A DNA stretch of 64,000 nucleotides from Rhodococcus sp. OK302 (GTDB lineage Bacteria; Actinomycetota; Actinomycetes; Mycobacteriales; Mycobacteriaceae): assembly GCF_002245895.1 (NCBI RefSeq), contig NZ_NPJZ01000001.1, positions 4,767,501 to 4,831,500 on the forward strand, read 5' to 3'. The translations under genes were made by a program, and so were the position numbers. The notes below the pieces were generated by a model. The model worked only from the letters and a program-made list of their open reading frames with translations. It was not told the DNA's origin and ran no database searches. Below are positions 10,199 through 18,608 of the stretch, piece after piece (positions within the stretch are counted from its first letter, which is position 1; the number at the start of each line of letters is the position of its first letter).

Positions 10199-11140
10199 GT
10201 GCCACAGTTGTCTACGTCCGGCAGGCGCGTTCCGTATGCGTTCGCAGCCGCCCTCACTCTCGCTACTCTGCTCACCGCCTGTAGTGGCTCGGAGCAACCT
10301 CCCAACACCTCCTCGGCGACGCCCAGCGAGTTCACCGTTCCGGTAACCGCCTCCACCGTCGAGGTGCTCGATGCCGGCAGCGAACCACGCCAAAGCCTTC
10401 GGATGAGCGCGCCGGTCGGAACAACTCAGGCTGCGACACTGATCACCTCTGCCGTCGTTAGTCAGCAGATCGATCACCAACCGGTCAAAGATTTCTCGTC
10501 ACCCGAAATCACGATTCCCCTGACCGCGGTTGTCACGACTGCTGCGTCGGCACAAAGTCCGACGACGGTGGTCGACCTCACCCTGTCGGACATGAGCACT
10601 CCTGACGCGACACTGCAAGCAGCGCTCGGTGGCGCCGACGGTTCGGGAGCCGGATTGAGCATCACGGAGTCCGGATCCATCACGGCATTGCGCCTCCGTC
10701 CGGCCGGCGATTCCGCAAACGCCGCCCGTGCCGCTATCGAGCAGGCTTTCGGTCAGGCTGTCTACCGCACCGTTGCGCTACCCGATGCTCCCGTCGGAGT
10801 CGGGGCGCGATGGACCGTCAAGCAGGAGGTCAGCAGCGAGATCCTGCTTGACCAGACCACCACCGTCATATTGACCGCCCGCGACGGCGACCGTCTCACT
10901 TTCTCCGTCGAGGTATCTCAGACTCCGCAGAGCAGTGTCTGGAATCTTGCCGGCAACGCCGGGATACTCAACATCGATCAGTACGTGATGGCTGGTTCCG
11001 GGACTGTCACTGTCGACATGACACTGCCCCTTCCCATCAGCGGGGACATGTCGATCGGCGGCGACCAGGCGTACAGCGACCCGGACGGATCGTCCGTCAT
11101 CAAGCAGAGCATCACGAACACCATTCGGTGGACTCAGTAA
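10199..11140 (+). CDS. Secreted lipoprotein of unknown function
   Basis: A 313-residue lipoprotein. The signal peptide ends in the lipobox L-L-T-A-C at about residue 24 and is followed by a Ser/Thr/Pro-rich linker. The mature part has repeated beta-like segments ([15 protein letters not shown]), resembling DUF6263-type actinobacterial lipoproteins, a tentative resemblance. The GTG at 10199 is chosen because it gives a clean signal peptide; an upstream GTG at 10094 would add a non-signal extension. It diverges from lspA across 90 bases. Its TAA shares one base with the ATG of the next lipoprotein. Confidence 0.8.
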   Translation: MPQLSTSGRRVPYAFAAALTLATLLTACSGSEQPPNTSSATPSEFTVPVTASTVEVLDAGSEPRQSLRMSAPVGTTQAATLITSAVVSQQIDHQPVKDFSSPEITIPLTAVVTTAASAQSPTTVVDLTLSDMSTPDATLQAALGGADGSGAGLSITESGSITALRLRPAGDSANAARAAIEQAFGQAVYRTVALPDAPVGVGARWTVKQEVSSEILLDQTTTVILTARDGDRLTFSVEVSQTPQSSVWNLAGNAGILNIDQYVMAGSGTVTVDMTLPLPISGDMSIGGDQAYSDPDGSSVIKQSITNTIRWTQ

Positions 11141-11895
11141 TGGCGCGTCGGATCGCGCTCGGACTCGGTGTTGCAACCGTACTCGTCCTCAGTGGGTGTA
11201 GCTCGGGAGCTTCCAGTGACAGTGCCACCGCTACTTCACCGGCACCGGAGGTATCACTCGTTCCGATTACACCGATCGAGGCGACTAATCTTGGTGGCAC
11301 TCCCCTGGACAAGGCGACGTTGCAGCGCGCCGCGCTCACCTTGAGTGACCTTCCCGCCGATTTCGACATCGTGCCGGACCCGGTCGAAGACTTGGGCCTC
11401 GCTCCGGCACCGTCGACATCGGATTCCGACAAGTCCACTACCGACCCCGCCGCGTGTGCGGCCGTGCTCGCACCGATCTCCACCCAGATCCCCGGATCGG
11501 TCGCTTCGATCACGAAAATGTTCGCCGGACCGGATTTCACGAGCATCGATCAGGACAGTGCCTCCTTTGCCGACGGTACCGCTGCCGCAACAGCTTTCCG
11601 CACGATGCAGGAAACCCTGGCCGGCTGCGCGGAGTATTCCGGTACCGACGCCGACGGCATGACAGTTTCCTATCGAGTCGGCGCGGCACACCAGCCGAGC
11701 GTCGGCGATGCGTCCTTCTCGTACCGAATAATCACTACGAGTGAAGGATTCACACTTGTTGCCGACGTTGTCGTCGCTGCGGTCGGTACAACTCTGACAC
11801 AGCTTTCGGCAACGGCTCCGACGCCCATCGCCCCGGACGTACTGGGGTCCATGGCGGTTACTGCGGCGCAGCGATTGAGCGTTCCGACCCCGTAG
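11140..11895 (+). CDS. Secreted lipoprotein of unknown function
   Basis: A 251-residue lipoprotein with signal peptide [13 protein letters not shown] and lipobox L-S-G-C at about residues 17-20, then a Ser/Thr-rich linker. The mature domain has two or three Cys (A-A-C-A-A-V; L-A-G-C-A-E-Y) that could form a disulfide, and a C-terminal alpha/beta part resembling PknH-sensor-like or LpqN-type lipoprotein folds, a weak guess. The start ATG at 11140 overlaps the previous stop (TAATG), so the two lipoproteins are coupled. An alternative GTG at 11128 would add four residues. Confidence 0.8.
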   Translation: MARRIALGLGVATVLVLSGCSSGASSDSATATSPAPEVSLVPITPIEATNLGGTPLDKATLQRAALTLSDLPADFDIVPDPVEDLGLAPAPSTSDSDKSTTDPAACAAVLAPISTQIPGSVASITKMFAGPDFTSIDQDSASFADGTAAATAFRTMQETLAGCAEYSGTDADGMTVSYRVGAAHQPSVGDASFSYRIITTSEGFTLVADVVVAAVGTTLTQLSATAPTPIAPDVLGSMAVTAAQRLSVPTP

Positions 11896-11970
11896 CCGTC
11901 ATTGTGCGCAGCGCGTCACAATCCACGAGTTACCCTGCGCCCGCGAAGATGGATTACGGACCCACCAGGA

Positions 11971-12807
11971 CTATCGCCCTTCCCAGATGGGCTCACGTTT
12001 CTGAGCGAAGGCCAGCGGACCCTCTCGAGAATCGCGGGTCGCTCCCACCCTCGCCATTTCCGCGTATGAACGCGCCCACGCTGCTTGTTCGTCAACAAGA
12101 CTGCCATCGACAATTCCGGCCACCAGCCGCTTGGTGGACTGCACCGCCAACGGCGCGTTTGCAGCAACCGACGCAGCCAGTTCGAGTGCCAGTCCGAGAG
12201 ACGCACCCGGCTCACTGATCCGATTGACCAGTCCCCATTCCTTGGCCTGCTGCGCGCTGAATCGATCCCCCACCAGAAGCACTTCCATGGCAATCGCCTT
12301 CGGCAGCCACTGCGCCAGCCGGATTGCACCGCCAGCCGAGGCGATAAATCCGTTGCGAACCTCGGGCAGCGAGAATTCTGCCTTCGGGTCGGCGACAACC
12401 AAATCGCACGCCAGTGCAATTTCGGCGCCTCCACCGATCGCAAATCCGTTGACAGCAGCAATGATCGGTTTCTCGATCACATGCTCACAAATACCGCCGA
12501 ATCCACGTGCCCGCTTCACCGGATCATTGGGCACCAGGTCCTCTCCTGCTGCCATGGCTTTGAGATCGCCACCGCCGCAGAATGACAGGTCGCCGGATCC
12601 GGTCAGAACGATCACCCGGATACGAGGGTCGGATTCGGCGTCGGCCAGTGCGTCCCCGATGCCCTCCGCAACAGCAGCATTGACGGCATTACGTGCGTTA
12701 GGCCGGTTAATGGTGATAATCGAGATAAACCCGCGTCGCTCGCTGAACACCTCGGCGCCCGGTCCGTACGAGTACGTCGTGATAATTTCCTGTGCAATGT
12801 CAGTCAT
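11971..12807 (-). CDS. Enoyl-CoA hydratase/isomerase (crotonase family)
   Basis: A 278-residue crotonase. The fold signatures are I-I-T-I-N-R-P-N-A-R-N-A-V-N near residue 30, C-G-G-G-D-L-K-A at the first oxyanion-hole strand, and A-A-V-N-G-F-A-I-G-G-G at the second. The usual catalytic Glu position falls in S-L-P-E-V-R-N-G, which favours hydratase or isomerase activity on an acyl-CoA. The ATG at 12807 is supported by fold alignment. No other fatty-acid genes adjoin it, so the pathway cannot be named; the azoreductase gene lies upstream in the same direction. Confidence 0.88.
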   Translation of the reverse strand: MTDIAQEIITTYSYGPGAEVFSERRGFISIITINRPNARNAVNAAVAEGIGDALADAESDPRIRVIVLTGSGDLSFCGGGDLKAMAAGEDLVPNDPVKRARGFGGICEHVIEKPIIAAVNGFAIGGGAEIALACDLVVADPKAEFSLPEVRNGFIASAGGAIRLAQWLPKAIAMEVLLVGDRFSAQQAKEWGLVNRISEPGASLGLALELAASVAANAPLAVQSTKRLVAGIVDGSLVDEQAAWARSYAEMARVGATRDSREGPLAFAQKREPIWEGR

Positions 12808-12979
12808 GACAGGACCGTACCTTCGGTGGAATCGGCACTAAAATTCGAGATCCACTGAATGCAACCCAGGTTCTTCATCGACCCCGAATCCTGCTTTGTC
12901 CGCGGTCGTGTGTACCGCAACAATCCCGCCCGGATACAACGGGATCATCAGCTTGGACAAGGGAAGTCACGGAATCCAA

Positions 12980-13624
12980 TCAGGAGCCGAGCGCAATTGC
13001 CAACTCGCGCACCGCTTTCTCGGCATGTTCGAGGCTAGCGGAAGCGCGTTCTGCCAGTGGTGCCATCGGCGGGATACGCCCGGCCAATGTCAACTCTGCA
13101 GTGACAACCGAAACCTTCATTCCCAGAGAGCTTCCCAGCACTTCTTGCAGCGGCGGAATCGTAAAATCGAGACCCGCATTGTGGCTTCCCGGCGCGTACG
13201 TGTTGCCTCGGCTCGACACGATGACAACAGGTTTTCCGGCGAATGGCCGATTCGGTTCATCGAAGGGAACCGTCGTGCCCAGTACATGGATGTAGTCGAT
13301 CCACGCCTTCAGCGTCGAAGGCAACGACCAGTTGTACATCGGAGCGCCGATGACCAGAACATCGGAGGCCGCGACCTCGGCAATCAACTCAGCTTGCAGC
13401 ACCTCTGCCCGGGCGTCGGGTGCACTGCCAGGGTTCCGAAGTCGCTTCGCGTAATGCAACTCTGCATCAGGAAGGTGGGGCAGTTGCGCGCGGTGCAAAT
13501 CTCGTCTGACAACACTGTGATCCGCCCCCAGTTCACGCCAGGTCTGGGCGAACAGCCCCGTCAATGTTCGGGAAACCGAGGTTTCCAACTCCGCGGACGA
13601 ATCGATGTGCAACAGCTGTGGCAT
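12980..13624 (-). CDS. azoR: FMN-dependent NADH-azoreductase (flavodoxin-like fold)
   Basis: A 214-residue flavodoxin-fold quinone/azo reductase, slightly longer than E. coli AzoR. The FMN-binding signatures are L-L-H-I-D-S-S-A near the N-terminus, [19 protein letters not shown] in the middle, and S-R-G-N-T-Y. The frame extends upstream, but ATG 13624 is chosen because GAGGAGT lies at the right distance and the fold begins there. It diverges from the NADH dehydrogenase-like gene over a 247-base region. The enzymes reduce quinones and azo compounds with NADH and often protect against electrophiles. Confidence 0.92.
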   Translation of the reverse strand: MPQLLHIDSSAELETSVSRTLTGLFAQTWRELGADHSVVRRDLHRAQLPHLPDAELHYAKRLRNPGSAPDARAEVLQAELIAEVAASDVLVIGAPMYNWSLPSTLKAWIDYIHVLGTTVPFDEPNRPFAGKPVVIVSSRGNTYAPGSHNAGLDFTIPPLQEVLGSSLGMKVSVVTAELTLAGRIPPMAPLAERASASLEHAEKAVRELAIALGS

Positions 13625-13871
13625 CCGTACTCCTCGAGTTTGCGTGCGCCGGGGATTGGCCGAACCCATGTCCGAGTTCGCCGGCACAACTGGCTCAGGT
13701 ATTCGTACCTTACTGGCCACCCTTTCATTAGCCTCGCGCTTTCACACTGAGCGCGTCGAAACCCTGAGTCAGACAAAAAGGCGACCCGACCTTGAAGAAT
13801 GCGGATTGTCGAAGCAGTTTGCCAACGCCGCACGCACCCGTTATCGCCGCGATCCGTGAGACCCTCAACGT

Positions 13872-15092
13872 ATGAGCGATGTCATCGTCATCGGTTCCGG
13901 CTTCGCCGGATTATGGGCCGCGCTCGGCGCTGCCCGGCAGCTCGACGAACTCGGGATACCGGCCGGGCAGGTGTCGATCACGGTGCTCAGTGCCGAGCCC
14001 TTCCACGACATCCGGGTGCGCAACTACGAGGCCGATCTCAGCGCCTGCCGCATCCCGCTGGCCGATGTCCTCGACCCGGTCGGGATCGCGTACGTCGCCG
14101 CGGACGTGACCGCGATCGACACCGATGCACGGACAGTCTCCACCAACGTCGGCGGTCAGGCGCAGGCGTATAGCTACGACCGCCTCGTGCTGGCGGCAGG
14201 TAGCCGTGTAGTGCGGCCCGATATCCCGGGCCTGTGGGAGTTCGGGTTCGACGTCGACACGTACGACGGCGCAATGAAACTCGAGGCGCATCTGGCCCGG
14301 CTGGCCGAAGGACCCGTCACATCCGCCGCAGCGACCGTGGTGGTGGTCGGGGCCGGTCTGACGGGCATCGAGACCGCTTGCGAGTTGCCGGGCCGGCTCA
14401 CGGCCTTGTTCGGCGCCGACGTGACGTCGCGAGTGGTGCTGGTGGACCACAACCCCAACGTCGGATCGGATATGGGCGAGTCGGCGCGGCCCGTCATCGA
14501 AGCCGCATTGTTCAACACCGGTGTCGAGGCACTGACCGGGGTGGGCGTGGCCGCTGTGGATCAGGGCGGGGTGACGCTGTCGTCCGGTGAGGTGGTGCCC
14601 GCGGCGACGGTCATCTGGTGTGCCGGAATGAAGGCAAACCCGTTGACCGCGCAGTTCCCGGTCGAGCGTGATCGGCTCGGGCGGCTCCCAGTCGACGATT
14701 ATTTGCGGGTGATCGGCGTACCAGGCGTGTTCGCTGCCGGCGACGTCGCCGCCGCGAAGATGGACGATCAGCACCAGTCAGTGATGTCCTGCCAGCACAG
14801 CCGGCCGATGGGCCGCTACGCCGGGTACAACGTGATCAGCGATCTTCTCGGCAATCCGATGCTGACCCTCCGTATCCCTTGGTATGTAACAGTTTTAGAT
14901 CTGGGCCCGGCGGGCGCGGTCTACACCGAGGGCTGGGATCGGCAGGTTGTGGCGACGGGTGCCGAGGCCAAAGCCACCAAGAACACCATCAACACCGCGC
15001 GCATCTATCCGCCGTTGACCCGCGATCGGGCCGCCCTGCTGAACGCCGCCGCGCCGGAATTGCAGACCCAGCCGGCCCGCGGACACCAGTAG
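13872..15092 (+). CDS. Type II NADH dehydrogenase-like FAD oxidoreductase
   Basis: A 406-residue single-subunit NAD(P)H:quinone-type oxidoreductase. The N-terminal FAD Rossmann motif is G-S-G-F-A-G (residues 8-13). The NADH Rossmann motif is V-V-V-V-G-A-G-L-T-G-I-E at about 157-168. The second FAD contact is G-V-F-A-A-G-D-V-A-A near 285. No clear C-terminal membrane helix is seen, so it may be a soluble NDH-2 relative. The start ATG 13872 begins immediately before the FAD strand. Its GC content looks higher than that of its neighbours, hinting at separate origin. The divergent azoreductase also uses flavin and NADH, so both may respond to redox stress, an inference. Confidence 0.88.
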   Translation: MSDVIVIGSGFAGLWAALGAARQLDELGIPAGQVSITVLSAEPFHDIRVRNYEADLSACRIPLADVLDPVGIAYVAADVTAIDTDARTVSTNVGGQAQAYSYDRLVLAAGSRVVRPDIPGLWEFGFDVDTYDGAMKLEAHLARLAEGPVTSAAATVVVVGAGLTGIETACELPGRLTALFGADVTSRVVLVDHNPNVGSDMGESARPVIEAALFNTGVEALTGVGVAAVDQGGVTLSSGEVVPAATVIWCAGMKANPLTAQFPVERDRLGRLPVDDYLRVIGVPGVFAAGDVAAAKMDDQHQSVMSCQHSRPMGRYAGYNVISDLLGNPMLTLRIPWYVTVLDLGPAGAVYTEGWDRQVVATGAEAKATKNTINTARIYPPLTRDRAALLNAAAPELQTQPARGHQ

Positions 15093-15158
15093 TCCACCTA
15101 CCGCGACGCTCCGACAACCGCACCGAAGCCGACCGACGGTGCACTGCGACAATCGTTG

Positions 15159-15788
15159 TCAGGCCATCTCGGGTACGTGCAGATGAGCGATCGCCAGCTC
15201 GAACTCACCTACCTCGAGCAGCCGCGCACCAGACTCACGGATTCCCGAAGTTCTGATGGTCTCGGACTCCTTCCTGTTTCCATTCATCGCCTCGGCGCTG
15301 TCGAAGGTCACCGATGACACAGCACGACCGGCAGCAGGATCAACCAGCAAGCTGGCACTGCAGAACCCCTCGAGCTCTTCCATCGCGGGCAGGGAGACCA
15401 TCTTGTACACGTCGACGGCGCGTTCCAGATGGCCCGGCTCGACGTGAACCCACGAGACCCGCACGCAGGCACCACGGCGTGAGCGGTGGTCGCGGTGCAG
15501 GACGGCGATGTCCCACCGCGCGACGGCGGCGGTGCCGTGGAAGACCTCAGCCACTCCGGCGCGAAGCTGCAGCACTGGTCCTTCGCTCGCGCGAAGTGAA
15601 TCCTCGTCCATCCAGGACGTGGTGACGATGCACCGGCCGGAACTGCGGTCGACCAGCAGGGACAGTCCGGCGCAGCCGTCGATGTCGGCCAGCGCGGGCA
15701 TCACGGTATCTCGCATGTGTTTGATCCCTACGTCGATGAACGACGGCTGCGCATCAATGGTGGTAGAGCGTGCATACACGATCGACAC
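15159..15788 (-). CDS. Tandem ABM-like (antibiotic biosynthesis monooxygenase fold) protein
   Basis: A 209-residue protein made of two related halves of about 95 residues. M-P-A-L-A-D-I-D-G-C-A-G-L-S-L-L-V-D in the first matches L-P-A-M-E-E-L-E-G-F-C-S-A-S-L-L-V-D in the second, each followed by a G-R-x-V/I strand. That is the dimeric alpha/beta-barrel pattern of ABM/heme-degrading monooxygenase-like proteins fused in one chain. GTG at 15788 is preferred because GAGGAG precedes it; the longer frame adds basic junk. It is convergent with the NADH dehydrogenase-like gene. The function is unknown. Confidence 0.75.
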   Translation of the reverse strand: MSIVYARSTTIDAQPSFIDVGIKHMRDTVMPALADIDGCAGLSLLVDRSSGRCIVTTSWMDEDSLRASEGPVLQLRAGVAEVFHGTAAVARWDIAVLHRDHRSRRGACVRVSWVHVEPGHLERAVDVYKMVSLPAMEELEGFCSASLLVDPAAGRAVSSVTFDSAEAMNGNRKESETIRTSGIRESGARLLEVGEFELAIAHLHVPEMA

Positions 15789-16099
15789 CCTTCTCCTCGG
15801 GCGGCGCCCCGACGGCGCCGACGGGTCAATCCCCCATCTCTCACACTCCTCCACCAGACCGAGGCGAAGCAATGATCAACTACCCGACCCATCAATTCCG
15901 AACCAGGTTTGATCTTGGAGACCGCGGACGGACATCATCGTGGGAAGTATTCGCCGGAGCTCCGAGGCGGGTGTAGCGGTCGGCGCCTCGACCACTGATA
16001 GTGACGATCGGGCAGATTCGGACGCTCACTGTGAGCCGTTTCAACGAGACCTGAACCACGTCTCCCGCGCAACATTGATCAACGACTGCCTTCGATCAA

Positions 16100-16222
16100 A
16101 TGGTTCATCAGATCAACTACGCGTCGAATCACTCGCCGCACTTCGCCCCGGTGATCGACCCGACACTCGACCGCAGGATCGAGGCTTTGATTGTGGCGGC
16201 GCGGGAACGGCTGGGATCGTGA
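16100..16222 (+). pseudogene. Remnant of an M20-family amidohydrolase (C-terminal end)
   Basis: Forty codons ending in TGA read as the C-terminal tail of M20 peptidase/amidohydrolases: N-H-S-P-H-F-A-P-V-I-D-P-T-L-D, then an amphipathic E-A-L-I-V-A-A-R-E-R-L. A stop lies in frame just upstream (16076) and no other part of such an enzyme was found nearby, so the gene is almost entirely lost. A short frame starting at 16223 (M-C-M-L-V-M-V-V-V-P-V-I) may be the start of a second lost membrane protein. The rest of 15789-16099 and 16223-16462 shows no gene I can support. Confidence 0.55.
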
Positions 16223-16462
16223 ATGTGCATGTTGGTCATGGTGGTCGTGCCGGTGATCTCGTTCCAGATCGCGAAGCGGCCACACATGACGTTCGAAGAT
16301 CATAGACTGTGCGGCAGGGACTTTCGTCGATCCACTCTCTGGGGAAACGAAGCCGCGGGCACGGCCGGCACAGCGCACGCGGGTCGCCTTGCTACGCTTC
16401 CCCCGAAGGGGGTCGACTTCAAGCTATTTCAGGAAACGATGGGAAATCGACCATCAGACACC

Positions 16463-16981
16463 TCACGAACCGGCGTTGCACGCACCGACCGAATTCAGGA
16501 AAAACGCTGGATCGACCGCCCCAGCACTGTGAATGCGGAGATGCAAGTGCGGACCGGTAGAGCTGCCGGTGTTGCCCGTGGCCCCGATCTGATCGCCAAC
16601 CTCCACATGATCCCCCACCCCGACCCACGTCTGGGAGAGGTGACCCATCTGAATCTGCTCGCCTGAGTCGGCTTCCAACTGGATGTACGTTCCGTATCCA
16701 CCCGGATCATTCGGTCCGGCAACAGAAATCGTTCCCGACGTCGGCGCATGAAGCACGGTGCCGACTCCAACGGCGAAGTCGACACCGTCATGTCCTGGGT
16801 GGTAACCCTGCGAGAGTGATCCGTTGACCGGCCACTCCCAACTGCAGCTGTTCGACCAACTTTGTGCACCGGCTGTACCGGCATTCACTACCACCCCGGC
16901 GCTCACGAGAGAGCCCACTCCTGCAGCGACTGCGATAAATCGTTTTGTGTTGGAAGCCTTGCATTTTCTGTGCTTGCTCAT
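16463..16981 (-). CDS. Secreted M23-family metallopeptidase (LytM/lysostaphin-like)
   Basis: A 172-residue exported peptidoglycan endopeptidase. Residues 1-38 are a Sec signal with a basic start (M-S-K-H-R-K-C-K) and an A-G-A-Q cleavage site. The mature domain has the zinc motifs H-D-G-V-D (HxxxD) and H-L-H (HxH), with G-V-G-T-V-L-H-A-P and G-Y-G-T-Y-I-Q-L between. ATG 16981 follows AAGGAA at good spacing. The catalytic residues are all present. It is a single-domain protein without obvious cell-wall anchor repeats. It may remodel peptidoglycan during growth; a small CCCCC/GGGGG hairpin at 16400-16412 may end its transcript. Confidence 0.9.
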   Translation of the reverse strand: MSKHRKCKASNTKRFIAVAAGVGSLVSAGVVVNAGTAGAQSWSNSCSWEWPVNGSLSQGYHPGHDGVDFAVGVGTVLHAPTSGTISVAGPNDPGGYGTYIQLEADSGEQIQMGHLSQTWVGVGDHVEVGDQIGATGNTGSSTGPHLHLRIHSAGAVDPAFFLNSVGACNAGS

Positions 16982-17229
16982 CTTTTCCTTGACTGATGTG
17001 TGGGGCAGGTGCACTCTCGTCCCGGCCCTTGCGTTGCGAATGGCGAATTACCTTCACAGGATGTCGCGTCACGACCCTGCCCGCGACGGCCAAATTGCCT
17101 GGGACATACCTATTTTGTGGATCCCCCCGACCTGTCGATACCGCACTTGCGGCAGTCAGCGGCGACCATCCAGCGGCAGAACTCGTAAGCGGTTTCGGCG
17201 CTTCCCGTTCTGGCACAACGTTTCCAGCG

Positions 17230-17787
17230 TCAGTTGAAATACGCGGTGTGCAATTCGAGGTAACCGACGATACTGCCGACCGAGTCTCCAGCATGCCAAT
17301 CGCAGACACCGTCACTCGGAATGCACCGCGATTCAACCGGGACCGTGAACGGTTGACGCTCACCGGACATTGTCGCGCCGAGAACATCGGGCAACGCGAC
17401 CTTCGTCTCTACACCCGAACCGGCTTCACGAGGATCTGAGTAGACGATGCCCGTGACACCAGGTTTCTGCGGCTCCGTGAGAACATCGCCGACGATGCGG
17501 GCTCCTTGCGAATAACCGATAACGAGCGTGCCGTCCGGTGCGTCGGCGAGTTCAGCACGCAGGGCTTGCTTTCCAGCTTCCACCGACTGGTCGTAGCCTG
17601 GAGCGAGCACCGTCGCCGGATACGTGAGAGTGGTGACCGTGTCCTCAGGGTGGATCTCCGGAGCCCTCAGCGCCGAGCCGGATCGACCAGTACCGTCAAC
17701 GACGATCACATTGCGAGCGTTGGCAGGTCCAGCAAGGAGCAGTGAAACAAATGCAGTAAATACAATGACCAGGATGGATGTACGCAT
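17230..17787 (-). CDS. Secreted PE-PPE-domain-like serine hydrolase
   Basis: A 185-residue exported alpha/beta hydrolase. The N-terminal signal (M-R-T-S-I-L-V-I-V-F-T-A-F-V-S-L-L-L-A-G) has an A-N-A cleavage site. The nucleophile elbow is G-Y-S-Q-G within L-V-I-G-Y-S-Q-G-A-R-I-V-G-D-V, the pattern of PE-PPE (PF08237)/cutinase-like esterases of mycolata. A probable Asp and His (D-W-H-A-G-D) lie near the end, with two Cys (R-C-I-P; V-C-D-W) likely forming a disulfide. ATG 17787 has AGGTGG upstream; a TTG at 17805 is less likely. It precedes the M23 peptidase on the same strand, 248 bases away. The substrate is unknown. Confidence 0.85.
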   Translation of the reverse strand: MRTSILVIVFTAFVSLLLAGPANARNVIVVDGTGRSGSALRAPEIHPEDTVTTLTYPATVLAPGYDQSVEAGKQALRAELADAPDGTLVIGYSQGARIVGDVLTEPQKPGVTGIVYSDPREAGSGVETKVALPDVLGATMSGERQPFTVPVESRCIPSDGVCDWHAGDSVGSIVGYLELHTAYFN

Positions 17788-18151
17788 CAGGCCACCTCGA
17801 TTCAAGGTTGAACGATCACGGACTTTTGCTACGGGAGTTCAGAGCAAGATGATGACGCCGCACCGAATTATTAACGGCGGCACGGATATTGAAAAATCTA
17901 TGCGCCATCGTTCCCTCACTCGCGCATGACGGCGTTGCCGCTTGGAGTATCGGGATACCGGGTTCACAGGGAACCGCTTCGTTGTGCCTCATCGTGGCAT
18001 GCCGCGCACGTCGGCACCCGGGCCAAAGTGCCCCCTCGTGTACCTGTTTTCCTTGTGGGACCACTTCTCGTCTCGAGCCGGAGAGGCGAGATCACGAATT
18101 CCACCAACACGTGTTCCCAGATGTATCCGCTGCATCAGATTCCCCGGCAAG
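17788..18151. other. Divergent intergenic region, no gene seen
   Basis: Between the divergent PE-PPE-like gene and the small membrane protein. No coding region, convincing hairpin or repeat was found. It must contain two promoters; an AT-richer patch at about 17870-17900 (attattaac, gatattgaaaaatc) is the most promoter-like part. Confidence 0.6.
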
Positions 18152-18529
18152 ATGACGTGCATGAACCGTCGACGCCTTCTCCGCAACATTGCGATAGGTA
18201 TTTTTGTTCTGGCTGCCGTGTACCTGGGGATCACCGGCATCGTGAACGGCGAACTATCGACGATCGTCTATGTCGCGATGGTCGTTCCAGTGGCATTGAG
18301 TTGGTGGAACGACCAGCGTGGCAAGCCTTCCACAATCCGATCCGGTTCTGTCGTGTGGCAAACACTCAAGCTGCTCTACGCCATCGCCCTCGGAATCGGC
18401 GGCGTCGCACTCGCGACTATCGAGCCCTCCATCGTCTCCCGCATCTCCGGCTTTCTTGTCGTAGTTTCCGTCCTCTTTTACCTGCTGGCGTTCTGTTACT
18501 CGAAAGAAGCCAAACCGCAGACCCTTTGA
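18152..18529 (+). CDS. Small four-helix membrane protein of unknown function
   Basis: About 125 residues with a basic N-terminus (N-R-R-R-L-L-R-N) and four hydrophobic helices at roughly residues 11-31, 38-55, 67-88 and 92-112, ending in a short charged tail. No family was recognised. ATG 18152 or ATG 18161 could be the start; neither has a strong ribosome site. It lies 79 bases before glutamate decarboxylase in the same direction, so it might be cotranscribed and be an acid-stress or transport partner, but it is too small for a glutamate/GABA antiporter. Confidence 0.6.
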   Translation: MTCMNRRRLLRNIAIGIFVLAAVYLGITGIVNGELSTIVYVAMVVPVALSWWNDQRGKPSTIRSGSVVWQTLKLLYAIALGIGGVALATIEPSIVSRISGFLVVVSVLFYLLAFCYSKEAKPQTL

Positions 18530-18608
18530 CAACTCGCCCGCCACAATGAACGGTAAGTAGTGCTGGGAAAAGACGAAAGCGCCACACCGACGTGAGGAGC
18601 AGAGTTTC

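Noticed and set aside
9446..10480. A 344-codon version of lspA.
   Set aside because: The first 124 codons overlap the divergent lipoprotein and its signal peptide and lack family similarity; GTG 10108 fits better.
16982..17229. A possible c-di-AMP (ydaO) riboswitch upstream of the M23 peptidase, suggested by a GGTCGGGGGGATCC stretch.
   Set aside because: The other conserved ydaO blocks could not be found in order; a covariance search would be needed.
17130..17229. In-frame codons after the PE-PPE-like stop (a Cys-rich stretch ending C-R-K-C-G) that could be reached by readthrough.
   Set aside because: It is about 30 codons, follows a normal TGA and has no known domain; probably chance.
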